Notes: a model not told the origin generated them from the letters alone. A stretch of DNA of 29,868 nucleotides from JBBKWQ01 sp037969115 (GCA_037969115.1 JBBKWQ010000029.1:1-29868); one strand, 5' to 3'; numbered from the stretch's first letter, positions 16,840 to 25,019 are shown. Made by a program: numbers and translations.

Positions 16840-18090
16840 ATGACAGAACACTCGACTGAACACATCGTCGAACTCGCTTCGGGGTTGACCGTTGCAGTCG
16901 AGCCGATGGCTTCGACTCGAACCACGTCGATCGGCGTCTGGGTCGGCGTGGGAGCGCGCGACGAGCCTGCCGAACTGAGCGGCGTGAGCCACTTCCTCGA
17001 ACACCTGTTGTTCAAGGGCACCGGCCGACGTTCGGCGATGGAGATCTCGCAACAGATCGATCGCGTCGGTGGCGACATCAACGCGGTGACATCGAAGGAA
17101 TACACCGCCTACTACTGTCGGCTCCCCGCTCGCCACGGACTCGGCGGCATCGAACTGCTGGGTGACGTCCTCACGCGTCCGGCGCTGCGTCCCGACGATG
17201 TCGAGAGCGAGCGGCACGTCATCCTCGAAGAACTCGCCATGGACGACGACTCGCCCGACGACGTGGTGCATCGCCGTTTCGGCGCCCAGATCTTCGGTGG
17301 CCACGCCCTTGGTCGCGACACGGGCGGCGAACGCGACACGGTCAGGGCGCTCACGGCCGCCGACGTGCGGGAGTTCCATGCATCGCACTACCGCACGGGC
17401 AACACCGTCGTCTCCGTTGCCGGCGCTGTCGACGTCGATGAGGTCGTCCAGGCGGTGGCAGCCGCGTTCCAGGAGTTGCCGCAAGGCGATGGGCGGGTGC
17501 CCAGGCACGCGCCCACCGATGTGCTCGGCGACCTCGCCGTCGTCGACGACACCGAACAGGTCCATCTCGTGGTCGGTGGGCGCGGCCTGGCACGTCTCGA
17601 CGCTGATCGGGAGGCGCTCGACGTCGTCAATCATGTCCTCGGTGGTGGCTTGTCGAGCCGTCTGTTCGACGAGATCCGCGAGCGACGTGGGCTCGCCTAT
17701 TCGGTCTTCTCCGGTACCGCGTCGTACGTCGATGTCGGCTCCTGGTCGGTGTACGCCGGCACGCTCCCCGAGAACGCCAAAGCGGTGCGCGAGCTGGTCG
17801 ACGAACAGATTGCGAGGCTGGTAGCAGAGGGCATCACCGACGACGAGCTCGACATCGCTCGTGGCTACCTGGTGGGCTCGTACGAGATGAGCCTGGAAGA
17901 CTCCGGCGCCCGGATGGCTCGCCTCGGTGGGATGCTCACGACGATCGGTGAGATCCGTTCCGTCGAGGAGCAGCTCGAGCGTTGGTCGAGCGTCGCGCAC
18001 GACGACGTCAGCCGGGTGATCGACCGCGTGTACAGAACTGAGCAACGTGTGTCCGTCTCGGTCGGGCCCGAGGGCGTCGACGCGACCTGA
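16840..18090 (+). CDS. M16 family zinc metallopeptidase
   Basis: A 416-aa single-unit M16B peptidase related to the mitochondrial processing peptidase beta subunit and mycobacterial PepR. The inverted zinc motif HFLEH is at 51-55 (His51, Glu54, His55), and a distal glutamate in ILEELAMDDD (about 130) completes the site, so the enzyme should be active. The C-terminal half carries the conserved GGGLSSRLFDEIRERRGLAYSV segment. Members act as dimers on peptides; the substrate is unknown. No signal peptide is visible. dapB follows after 42 bp but has its own -10 candidate; a similar peptidase/dapB neighbourhood occurs in other actinobacteria. Confidence 0.93.
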   Translation: MTEHSTEHIVELASGLTVAVEPMASTRTTSIGVWVGVGARDEPAELSGVSHFLEHLLFKGTGRRSAMEISQQIDRVGGDINAVTSKEYTAYYCRLPARHGLGGIELLGDVLTRPALRPDDVESERHVILEELAMDDDSPDDVVHRRFGAQIFGGHALGRDTGGERDTVRALTAADVREFHASHYRTGNTVVSVAGAVDVDEVVQAVAAAFQELPQGDGRVPRHAPTDVLGDLAVVDDTEQVHLVVGGRGLARLDADREALDVVNHVLGGGLSSRLFDEIRERRGLAYSVFSGTASYVDVGSWSVYAGTLPENAKAVRELVDEQIARLVAEGITDDELDIARGYLVGSYEMSLEDSGARMARLGGMLTTIGEIRSVEEQLERWSSVAHDDVSRVIDRVYRTEQRVSVSVGPEGVDAT

Positions 18091-18119
18091 CGGCGACACG
18101 GCGTACCGCGTTGCTCGGC

Positions 18120-18125
18120 TACCGT
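18120..18125 (+). promoter_or_regulatory. Putative -10 element of leaderless dapB promoter
   Basis: TACCGT ends 7 nt before ATG 18133. There is no Shine-Dalgarno. TACCGT recurs upstream of the acyl-CoA ligase and ABC-binding-protein genes at longer distances. Confidence 0.45.
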
Positions 18126-18132
18126 CGCATCC

Positions 18133-18903
18133 ATGACGATCAGAGTCGGTGTGAACGGAGCGGTCGGCCGGATGGGCGCCACCGTGTGCAGCGCAGTCGC
18201 GGGTGATCCATCCCTCGAACTGGTCGCCGCCGTCGACAGCGTCGATTTCGGTCAGGTCCAGGGTGTCGCCATTTCGAGTGAACTGAAGGCGTTTGCCGAA
18301 GCGGAGTGTGACGTGGTGGTCGACTTCACCGTCGCGGACGCCGCCCGAGTGACCTTGCCCTGGCTGGGCATACACGGCATCCACGCAGTGGTCGGCACGA
18401 CCGGCCTGTCGAACTACGACCTCGACCGCGTCCGCGAAGCGTTCGGCACCGGACCCGCTCACTGTCTGGTCGCACCCAACTTCGCGATCTCAGCGGTGCT
18501 GATGATGCGGTTCGCCGAGCTGGCGGCCCCGTTGTTCGACACCGCCGAGATCATCGAGATGCATCACGACGGCAAGGTCGACGCGCCATCCGGCACCGCG
18601 ATCACCACGGCTGAACGCATGGCGGCAGCGTCGCACGAGTGGGCTCCCGACCGCACCGAGACGGAGGTCTACAAGGGTGTCAGGGGTGGCACCGGCCCGG
18701 GTGGAATCCGGATGCATGCTGTTCGCATGCGCGGCACGGTCGCCCACCAGGAGGTGATCCTCGGCGCAGTCGGTCAGTCGCTCACCATTCGACAGGACAG
18801 TTACGACCGCGAAAGTTTCATGCCCGGTGTGGTGTTGGCATGCAAACGCATCGCCGACCATCCGGGATTGACGATCGGGCTCGATTCGTACCTCGGTTTG
18901 TGA
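18133..18903 (+). CDS. dapB: 4-hydroxy-tetrahydrodipicolinate reductase
   Basis: NAD(P)H-dependent reductase of the lysine/diaminopimelate pathway, 256 aa, cytosolic. The Rossmann motif GVNGAVGRMG is at 6-15, VVGTTG near 86-91, and the catalytic loop EMHHDGKVDAPSGTA at 142-156, with His144 as acid and Lys148 as substrate ligand. All residues expected for an active enzyme are present. The gene converges with tpx across a 9-bp gap. The start is supported by the conserved MTIRVGVNGA start and by a -10-like hexamer 7 nt before it. Confidence 0.96.
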   Translation: MTIRVGVNGAVGRMGATVCSAVAGDPSLELVAAVDSVDFGQVQGVAISSELKAFAEAECDVVVDFTVADAARVTLPWLGIHGIHAVVGTTGLSNYDLDRVREAFGTGPAHCLVAPNFAISAVLMMRFAELAAPLFDTAEIIEMHHDGKVDAPSGTAITTAERMAAASHEWAPDRTETEVYKGVRGGTGPGGIRMHAVRMRGTVAHQEVILGAVGQSLTIRQDSYDRESFMPGVVLACKRIADHPGLTIGLDSYLGL

Positions 18904-18912
18904 CTGCCGGAC

Positions 18913-19410
18913 TCAGTTCAGCGCGGCGAGAGCGGCGTCGTAGTCGGGCTCATCGCCGATCTCGCCGACGAGCTGCGTGTGCGCCACGTCGCCGTGCTCG
19001 TCGACCACGACCACGGCTCGGGCCATCAAGCCCGCCAGCGGACCATCTTGGAGGCGCACGCCGTAACGATCGGCGAAGTCACTCCGGAAACCGGACGCGG
19101 TGACGACGTTCTCGATTCCCTCGGCACCGCAGAAACGGCCCTGAGCGAACGGCAGGTCGGCCGACACGCACACCACGACGGCGTTGTCGACTTCGGCGGC
19201 GCGTTCGTTGAACGTGCGGACGCTCGTTGCGCAGGTCGGCGTGTCGATGCTCGGGAAGATGTTCAGGACGACCTTCTTACCGGCGAATGTCTCGGGCGTG
19301 ACCTCGCCAAGATCGCCGCCCGTGAGCGTGAATCGCGGAGCGCCACTGCCGACGGCCGGGAGGTCGCCATTGGTGTTGAAGGGGTTGCCACGAAGAGTTA
19401 CTTGAGCCAT
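18913..19410 (-). CDS. tpx: Thiol peroxidase (Tpx, atypical 2-Cys peroxiredoxin)
   Basis: A 165-aa peroxiredoxin, the standard Tpx length. Peroxidatic Cys60 lies in SIDTPTCATS and resolving Cys94 in FAQGRFCGAEG, the same spacing as E. coli Tpx (61/95). It reduces hydroperoxides using thioredoxin. ATG 19410 was chosen over longer in-frame possibilities because MAQVTLRGNPF is the usual start. The VTT-like membrane protein gene ends 19 bp upstream on the same strand, so the two may form one transcript. Confidence 0.95.
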   Translation of the reverse strand: MAQVTLRGNPFNTNGDLPAVGSGAPRFTLTGGDLGEVTPETFAGKKVVLNIFPSIDTPTCATSVRTFNERAAEVDNAVVVCVSADLPFAQGRFCGAEGIENVVTASGFRSDFADRYGVRLQDGPLAGLMARAVVVVDEHGDVAHTQLVGEIGDEPDYDAALAALN

Positions 19411-19429
19411 GGCGAGCAGTCTGCCAGCG

Positions 19430-20107
19430 TCAGAGTTCGAAGTCTCGCCCACGTCGGAGATTCAACGAGATCGCCAGTACGACCAGCACGACCGACACGA
19501 TGAGAGCCGGACGCTGGTACCTGGCGAGGAAGTCGAGCACCTTGTCGAGCTCATCGTCGAAGATCTGCGCAATCCAGTAGTAGAAGGCCAACCGCGCGGC
19601 CAGTCCCACGGTGAGCAGTGTTCCGAGCCGCAACGGGTTCATCCGGCGGATGCCGGTGATTGCCGCGACGAGGTTGGAGCCGACGAAGAACGGGACGATG
19701 ATCCAGTCGGCCTTGTCGAATCCGGCCATCAGCGCCCGTTCGCCGTCTGCGGTGACACCGAGGTACTTGCCGAACCATTCCAGCACGGTCGTGCCGTACG
19801 CCCGGCCGATGAGGTGGCAGACCACGAAGGCGAGCGCCAGCCGAAACCCCGCAATGCCGGCGTACGACCACCAACTGATGTCGTTCGCCAGGGCCAGGAG
19901 TAGGTGCCTGATCCGCGAGTGCAGCAGGAGAAGCCCCTCGGGATTCGTGATCGCCCACCTCGGCGCGATCGCGGTGGCCACGTAGCCGCAGATGACGAGA
20001 CCGACGAACGCCACGAGCGTCAGCGGGGCCCAAGCCGGCCGCTCCGGATGTGCAGGAACGTCGAGGTCGGCCACGTCCGACTCGGGCACCTCTCTGGCAT
20101 CGGTCAC
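19430..20107 (-). CDS. Polytopic membrane protein, possibly VTT/DedA-like
   Basis: A 225-aa protein with a hydrophilic acidic N-terminus (1-28) and about five membrane segments (APLTLVAFVGLVICGYVATAI; YAGIAGFRLALAFVVCHLIG; ADWIIVPFFVGSNLVAAITGI; LRLGTLLTVGLAARLAFYYW; ALIVSVVLVVLAISL). The middle part, with a membrane-entering segment followed by a short basic RRMNPLRL stretch and a long helix, recalls VTT/DedA proteins that move lipids across membranes, but the match is weak. The start is GTG 20107, with a -10-like TAGCGT 7 nt upstream. It precedes tpx by 19 bp on the same strand. Confidence 0.7.
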   Translation of the reverse strand: MTDAREVPESDVADLDVPAHPERPAWAPLTLVAFVGLVICGYVATAIAPRWAITNPEGLLLLHSRIRHLLLALANDISWWSYAGIAGFRLALAFVVCHLIGRAYGTTVLEWFGKYLGVTADGERALMAGFDKADWIIVPFFVGSNLVAAITGIRRMNPLRLGTLLTVGLAARLAFYYWIAQIFDDELDKVLDFLARYQRPALIVSVVLVVLAISLNLRRGRDFEL

Positions 20108-20114
20108 CCGGCCG

Positions 20115-20120
20115 ACGCTA
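20115..20120 (-). promoter_or_regulatory. Putative -10 element of leaderless promoter for the VTT-like/tpx pair
   Basis: Minus-strand TAGCGT ends 7 nt before GTG 20107, the same geometry as dapB and the thiolase. A plus-strand TATCGT at 20131-20136 could serve the opposite direction. Confidence 0.38.
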
Positions 20121-20155
20121 TCTGTGCTCGTATCGTCCGCGACACGGTCGACGTT

Positions 20156-20347
20156 GTGGCCGGTGCCGACTTCGTCGCTGTGCCGTTCGACCTGTCGCAG
20201 GACCCGACCGATCTGTCGACGGGTCCCTATCTGCTGGCCCCGGGGCGGTCCTTCGAGCTTCGGTTCGCAGTGCCCAACAGCTCACGCGACGACGTGCGGA
20301 TCGCCTACGACACAGCGCTCTATCCTGCGGCGCTGCGCACGGCCTGA
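20156..20347 (+). CDS. Possible small hypothetical protein (63 aa), or remnant
   Basis: The frame from GTG 20156 to TGA 20345 has the strongly G/C third positions and mixed residue composition of a real coding region here, and no other frame on either strand is more convincing. The product, about 63 aa, contains VPFDLSQDPTDL, LLAPGRSFELRF and DDVRIAYDTALYP, suggesting a small beta-rich domain. No family was recognised. The only in-frame start in the coding-looking part is GTG, without a Shine-Dalgarno; a plus-strand TATCGT 19 nt upstream may be its -10. It could instead be the tail of a truncated gene, because the coding-like text begins slightly before the GTG. Confidence 0.45.
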   Translation: MAGADFVAVPFDLSQDPTDLSTGPYLLAPGRSFELRFAVPNSSRDDVRIAYDTALYPAALRTA

Positions 20348-20384
20348 GCTCGACCTCGGAGCGGTGTGGTGACATCTCGATTGC

Positions 20385-20390
20385 TACCGT
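20385..20390 (+). promoter_or_regulatory. Putative -10 element for the acyl-CoA ligase/lipoprotein operon
   Basis: TACCGT lies 57 nt before ATG 20448, predicting a roughly 50-nt leader that contains the AAGGAGG ribosome-binding site at 20432-20438. No -35 was identified. Confidence 0.35.
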
Positions 20391-20447
20391 GATCGATCTG
20401 CGCGCGAGCGTATTCACCCACCGCCGTCGCCAAGGAGGCCGGATCCC

Positions 20448-22073
20448 ATGCAGGGTCTGATGCAGAACGTTCCACTCACGATCACCCATCTGTTCGATCG
20501 GGCCGAGCGCTTTCACGGCCACAAGGAGATCGTCACTGCGACCGGAACAGGCCGCGAGCGCACCAACTACGCCGGCTGGTCCGAGCGCACCCGCCGCCTC
20601 GGTGGCGTGCTCGATGCGCTGGGTGTCTCCGCCGATGGGCGCGTGGCGACCTTCGCCTGGAACACGGCACGTCACCTCGAGCTGTACTTCGCCGCGCCGT
20701 GCACCGGGCGGGTGCTCCACACGCTCAACATCCGGCTCTTTCCCGACCAGCTCACCTACATCGTGAACCACGCCGACGACGAGGTGATCTTCGTCGATCG
20801 CTCGTTGCTGGGCCTGCTGGCGCCCCTGCTGCCGACGTTCGAACGCCTGCGACATCTCGTTCTCATGGACGACGGTGTCGGTGCGATCCCCGATGATCTC
20901 GCGGGCCACGAGTTGCTCGACTACGAGGAACTGCTCCGCTCGGCCCAACCCGTCGAGTTCCGTGTCGACGACGAGCACCGCGCCGCGAGCATGTGTTACA
21001 CGAGCGGAACCACCGGCAACCCCAAGGGTGTCGTCTACACCCACCGCAGCACGTTCCTGCACACGATGGGTGCCATGACCGTCGACTCGCTGGGAACCCG
21101 CGAATCTGATGTGATCCTGCCGGTGGTGCCGATGTTCCACGCGAACGCGTGGGGCCTCGCCCATGCAGGTGTCGCTGCCGGCTCGACGTTGGTGATGCCG
21201 GGTCCCGATCTGTCCGGGCCCGGAATCGCGAATCTCATCGTCGACGAACGCGTCACGGTCGCTGCCGGTGTTCCCACGATCTGGATGCAGGTGCTGCCCG
21301 AGCTGAAGGGCCGCGACACGTCGTCGCTCCGCGCGATTCCGTGCGGAGGGTCGGCCGTGCCGAAGGCGCTGTCGGAGGCGTACCGAGCCCAGACCGGACT
21401 GCCGATCCTGCAGGCCTGGGGAATGACCGAGACCAGCCCGATCTGTGCGGTGAGCTATCGCGATGTCGACGAGGCGACGTTGCCGATCGACGAACAGGCA
21501 GACCTCAACACGATGGTCGGACGAATCAGCTTCGGTGTCGAGTTCCGCGTGGTCGACCCCGACACGATGGAGGCCGTCGAGTGGGATGGTGAGAGCAGCG
21601 GCGAGCTGCAATGCCGGGGTAACTGGATCGCCTCGAGCTACTACGACGACGAACGCGCTGCCGAGAGCTTCACCGACGACGGTTGGCTGCGGACCGGCGA
21701 CGTCGCCGCGGTCGATGCGCGAGGTCGTATCCGCCTCGTCGATCGAACCAAGGACCTCATCAAATCCGGCGGTGAATGGATCTCGTCGGTCGAGCTCGAG
21801 AACGAGCTGATGGCTCACCCCCTGATCGCCGAGGCAGCGGTCATCGGTGTGCCGCATCCCAAGTGGTCGGAACGTCCGCTCGCGTGCGTGGTGCTGGCCG
21901 AAGGTGCCACGTTGTCGAAGGAGGAGATCGTGGCGTTCCTGGGCACCAAGATCGCCAAGTGGCAACTTCCCGAGGACGTCGTGTTCATCGACGAGGTGCC
22001 CAAGACCAGCGTGGGCAAGTTCTCCAAGAAGACGTTGCGCGACCGCTTCACGTCGTTCGACGGGTTGTCGTGA
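20448..22073 (+). CDS. Long/medium-chain acyl-CoA ligase (FadD-like)
   Basis: A 541-aa ANL-superfamily enzyme that adenylates a fatty acid and transfers it to CoA, cytosolic or membrane-associated. AMP-binding motifs appear in order: YTSGTTGNPKG (about 183-193), PMFHANAWG, QAWGMTETSP, DDGWLRTGDVA, DRTKDLIKSGGEWISS and the catalytic Lys loop KTSVGKFSKK near the C-terminus. All catalytic residues are present. ATG 20448 has a perfect AAGGAGG 9 nt upstream, the strongest ribosome-binding site in the window, so high expression is likely. The stop codon overlaps the GTG of the cupredoxin lipoprotein as GTGA. Chain-length preference cannot be read from sequence. Confidence 0.94.
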   Translation: MQGLMQNVPLTITHLFDRAERFHGHKEIVTATGTGRERTNYAGWSERTRRLGGVLDALGVSADGRVATFAWNTARHLELYFAAPCTGRVLHTLNIRLFPDQLTYIVNHADDEVIFVDRSLLGLLAPLLPTFERLRHLVLMDDGVGAIPDDLAGHELLDYEELLRSAQPVEFRVDDEHRAASMCYTSGTTGNPKGVVYTHRSTFLHTMGAMTVDSLGTRESDVILPVVPMFHANAWGLAHAGVAAGSTLVMPGPDLSGPGIANLIVDERVTVAAGVPTIWMQVLPELKGRDTSSLRAIPCGGSAVPKALSEAYRAQTGLPILQAWGMTETSPICAVSYRDVDEATLPIDEQADLNTMVGRISFGVEFRVVDPDTMEAVEWDGESSGELQCRGNWIASSYYDDERAAESFTDDGWLRTGDVAAVDARGRIRLVDRTKDLIKSGGEWISSVELENELMAHPLIAEAAVIGVPHPKWSERPLACVVLAEGATLSKEEIVAFLGTKIAKWQLPEDVVFIDEVPKTSVGKFSKKTLRDRFTSFDGLS

Positions 22074-22588
22074 GTGACCGGAGGTTTCCCGTTCGCTCCC
22101 TCACCCTTGCCGTTGCCCTCGCAGCGGTGCTGACGTCGTGTGGTGACGACAGCAACGACGGCGCCGTCGAGCAGCAACGTCTCGCCGATCTCGTTACCGA
22201 GTCACCAGTGGCGGCCGCGGCCGAAACGGAGGCAATGGAAACCACGGTCGTCGACGGATCGGCGGAGGACGATGGCGGGCCGGTCGAAACCTCGCAGGCG
22301 GTGAGTCCGACGGGCGTGATCGTGCCGGTGCAGGCACTCGACAATTCGTTTCGACCCGAGATCGTCGAGATCGCCGTCGGTGACGAAGTGCTGTGGGAGA
22401 ACCGTGGCATGAACGAGCACGATGCGCTGTACGTCGACGGCGACGACTGGGGTGTCGTTGCCGAGAGCTTCCAGCCCGGCGACGTGTACTCACATGTGTT
22501 CACCGAAGCGGGGGAGTACCGGTACTACTGCTCGATCCACGGGAGCACCGAGGTCGGCATGATCGGCACGGTGATCGTTCGCGGATGA
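22070..22588 (+). CDS. Cupredoxin-domain lipoprotein (plastocyanin/azurin-like)
   Basis: A 172-aa exported lipoprotein. The N-terminal RRFPVR...LTLAVALAAVLTSC has a lipobox (LTSC), after which comes an about 60-residue acidic/Ala/Thr linker. A type 1 copper domain fills about 80-172: the copper ligands are the His of NEHDALYV and the Cys, His and Met of YYCSIHGSTEVGM. It should bind one copper and carry electrons or copper at the outer face of the membrane. GTG 22070 overlaps the acyl-CoA ligase stop (GTGA), suggesting translational coupling, and there is no separate Shine-Dalgarno. The pairing of a cytosolic ligase with an exported copper protein is unexplained. Confidence 0.88.
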   Translation: MSDRRFPVRSLTLAVALAAVLTSCGDDSNDGAVEQQRLADLVTESPVAAAAETEAMETTVVDGSAEDDGGPVETSQAVSPTGVIVPVQALDNSFRPEIVEIAVGDEVLWENRGMNEHDALYVDGDDWGVVAESFQPGDVYSHVFTEAGEYRYYCSIHGSTEVGMIGTVIVRG

Positions 22589-22612
22589 CCGATCTGCGAT
22601 GATCGCCCAGTG

Positions 22613-24130
22613 ATGAGATCCCGACGTGCAACAACCTCCCTCGCCGCCCTTGCGGCAGTGTGCCTGATCGCGGCGGCATGCGGCAGCGACTCCGAATCGA
22701 ACGCCGATTCCACCGCCGCCGAGACGACGGCGAGCGAATCGGCATCGACCGAAGCGGTGCCCGACGACACCGAGCCGCCCGAGGCAACCGAACCCACTCC
22801 CGAAACGACGGAGGCGGAGGTCGTCGAGACCACGGCTGCCGCTTCCGGTCCTGACGTTCTGGTCGTTCCCGACGACTACGACACGATTCAGGCTGCCGTC
22901 GACGCCGCCGCTCCGGGCGACCTGGTGCTGATTCAGCCGGGCGTCTACAACGAGGCGGTCGACGTGACCACCGACGATCTCACCATCCGTGGGGTCGACC
23001 GCAACCAGGTCGTGCTCGACGGCCAACTCGAACTCGACAACGGCATCCGCGTCCTCGGCGCCAGTGGAGTTGCCGTCGAGAACCTCACTGCTGCGAACTA
23101 CACCAACAACGGGTTGTTCTGGATCTCGTCGAGCGGCTATCGCGCGTCGTACATCACCACACATCGCACCGGCGACTATGGCATCTACGCGTTCGACTCG
23201 GTGGTCGGCCAGATCGAGCACTCGTACACCGCAGGAAGCAAGGACGCCGGTGTCTACGTCGGCCAGTGTTACCCGTGCGACGCCGTGCTCGATGACATCA
23301 CCTCCGAGCACAACGGTCTCGGGTACTCGGGTACCAACTCGGGCGGCAACCTGCTCATCGTGAACTCGACGTTCCGGAACAACCGAGTCGGCGTGGTGCC
23401 GAACTCCGGGAGCTACGAACTCTGCTACCCCGAGCGCGAAACCACCATCGTCGGCAACATCATCCACTCGAACAACCAGGGCGACACACCGGCCATCGAC
23501 GTGGCGCTGCTTGCCCAGGGCAACGGCATCGTGGTCGCCGGGGGCATCCGAAACGTCGTCGAACGCAACCTCGTCTTCGACCACGACCGAACGGGCATCG
23601 CGCTGACGCCGTTCCTCGAAGAGGATGCGAACGACGATCTGCCGACCGAGGACGAATGGGGTGTGAGCTGCGAGGACGCGAAGCTCGAAGCTCCGGTGGT
23701 GCCCGACGGCGCGTTGCTCTGGGATTCGTACGAGAACCGCGTCATCGGCAACGTCGTCAGCGACAGCCGCGTTGCCGATATCGGCGTCGGTGTCGCCGAG
23801 GGCGACGCATCCGGGCTGCGCAACTGCTGGTCCGACAACGTCTTCGAGACGTCGGCTCCCGCGAACCTGGAAGTGCTCGCCCCATGTGGACCGGACAGCG
23901 TCGGCGCAGGTTCCGGTGACTGGACGGTCGGTGCGCTGAACGTCCTGTCATGGCTGGCGGAGCAGTCGACGATGCCACCGTCGGTCGACTGGCAGACGGC
24001 GCCACTTCCCGAGATTCCGGTCCTCGAGAACATGCCTGACCCCGAAGGTTCGCCGCCACGGCCTGCGACCGATGTGCCGTACGACGTCGACCTCGACGCG
24101 ATTGCGGTGCCCGAAGCACCGGCGTCCTGA
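22613..24130 (+). CDS. Right-handed parallel beta-helix lipoprotein (NosD/pectate lyase-like fold)
   Basis: A 505-aa exported protein. A basic start and hydrophobic stretch (SLAALAAVCLIAAAC) end in a lipobox-like cysteine, followed by an about 55-residue Glu/Thr/Ser/Pro linker. The domain then begins with VPDDYDTIQAAVDAAAPGDLVLIQPGVYNEAV, the classic first coil of NosD/CASH-type beta-helices, and continues with Asn/Gly-rich coils (NLTAANYTNNGLFW, NSTFRNNRVGVV, NIIHSNNQGD, ERNLVFDHDRTGIAL, NRVIGNVVSDSRVADIGV). A long C-terminal tail follows. No catalytic lyase residues were recognised, so it may bind sugars or act as a chaperone. ATG 22613 was chosen over the adjoining GTG 22610. It lies 24 bp after the cupredoxin gene and 10 bp before the DUF1996 gene. 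Confidence 0.85.
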   Translation: MRSRRATTSLAALAAVCLIAAACGSDSESNADSTAAETTASESASTEAVPDDTEPPEATEPTPETTEAEVVETTAAASGPDVLVVPDDYDTIQAAVDAAAPGDLVLIQPGVYNEAVDVTTDDLTIRGVDRNQVVLDGQLELDNGIRVLGASGVAVENLTAANYTNNGLFWISSSGYRASYITTHRTGDYGIYAFDSVVGQIEHSYTAGSKDAGVYVGQCYPCDAVLDDITSEHNGLGYSGTNSGGNLLIVNSTFRNNRVGVVPNSGSYELCYPERETTIVGNIIHSNNQGDTPAIDVALLAQGNGIVVAGGIRNVVERNLVFDHDRTGIALTPFLEEDANDDLPTEDEWGVSCEDAKLEAPVVPDGALLWDSYENRVIGNVVSDSRVADIGVGVAEGDASGLRNCWSDNVFETSAPANLEVLAPCGPDSVGAGSGDWTVGALNVLSWLAEQSTMPPSVDWQTAPLPEIPVLENMPDPEGSPPRPATDVPYDVDLDAIAVPEAPAS

Positions 24131-24140
24131 CGCTGCGGCG

Positions 24141-24995
24141 ATGACGGCGACCGGAGGCCGGGTCTTCGTGCTCGCGGCGCTGTTGCTGGTGAGCGCATGC
24201 GGCTCCTCCGAGTCGTCAGCTCCGGGCGAAGCCGCTCCGGACCGTGCGATTCGTGGGCCTCAGGGGTCGGTCGGACAGTTCGTAGTCGAGTGCGATCTGA
24301 GCCATCTGGCTCCCGACGATCCGATCGTGCACGCCGGTCACGCCGGTGCCAGCCATCTCCATCAGTTCTTCGGCGCCACTGGTGTGGGCGCCGACTCGAC
24401 CTACGACGAACTCGTCGCCGGTGGCACATCGTGTTCTCAGCGACTCGACACCGCGTCGTACTGGGCTCCGGCGTTGTTCGGCCCAGATCGAGCAACGATC
24501 GAGCCGTTGCGTTCTGTTGCCTACTACCGCGCAGGCATCGGCGTCGATCCGACCCAGGTCGTTCCGTACCCGCCGGGGCTGATGCTCGTCGGCGGCGACC
24601 AGTCGGCCATCGAACCGCAACCGACGTCGATCGTCGCCTGGTCGTGTGGAACGGGGTCGGAACGGGCGGCGAGGCCGCCCGACTGCGCCGGTGCGCCGAG
24701 TCTTCGCATGCTCGTCACGTATCCCGACTGTTGGGACGGTGAGCGCCTCGTCGCCGACGATTTCGTGTCGCACGCCACATACAGCACGGGCGGCACGTGC
24801 CCCGACACGCACCCGGTTCACATCCCCCAGCTGCAATTCGCCATCGACTACCCGGTCGTCGATCCCGCCGGTCTCGCGCTCGCTTCCGGCGACATCCTCA
24901 CGGGACATGCCGACTTCTGGAACGCATGGGATCAGGACAAGCTGGCTCACGAGGTTTCTGTGTGCGTGAACAACGACCTCGTGTGCGGCATCTGA
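24141..24995 (+). CDS. DUF1996 domain lipoprotein
   Basis: A 284-aa exported protein of unknown function. The signal sequence GRVFVLAALLLVSAC ends in lipobox VSAC. The rest matches the DUF1996 pattern: VECDLSHLAPDDPIV, then the His-rich HAGHAGASHLHQFFG, then YWAPALF, YYRAG, a cysteine-rich middle (WSC, DC, YPDCWDG) and a C-terminal HIPQLQFAIDYP and GHADFWNAWDQD. The several conserved histidines could bind a metal, but no activity is established for this family. It is the last gene of a same-strand series starting at the acyl-CoA ligase, 10 bp after the beta-helix gene. It converges with the ABC ATPase gene. Confidence 0.88.
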   Translation: MTATGGRVFVLAALLLVSACGSSESSAPGEAAPDRAIRGPQGSVGQFVVECDLSHLAPDDPIVHAGHAGASHLHQFFGATGVGADSTYDELVAGGTSCSQRLDTASYWAPALFGPDRATIEPLRSVAYYRAGIGVDPTQVVPYPPGLMLVGGDQSAIEPQPTSIVAWSCGTGSERAARPPDCAGAPSLRMLVTYPDCWDGERLVADDFVSHATYSTGGTCPDTHPVHIPQLQFAIDYPVVDPAGLALASGDILTGHADFWNAWDQDKLAHEVSVCVNNDLVCGI

Positions 24996-25012
24996 CGTCG
25001 TGGGGCCCGACG
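24996..25012. terminator. Small hairpin between the DUF1996 gene and the convergent ABC ATPase gene
   Basis: CGTCG (24996-25000) and CGACG (25008-25012) form a 5-bp stem with a 7-nt loop inside the 24-bp convergent gap. There is no T run. Location is the main support. Confidence 0.22.
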
Positions 25013-25019
25013 CGGATGA

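Noticed and set aside
22610..22612. GTG 22610 as start of the beta-helix lipoprotein
   Set aside because: ATG follows immediately in frame at 22613; the choice changes one residue only, and ATG is the better start.
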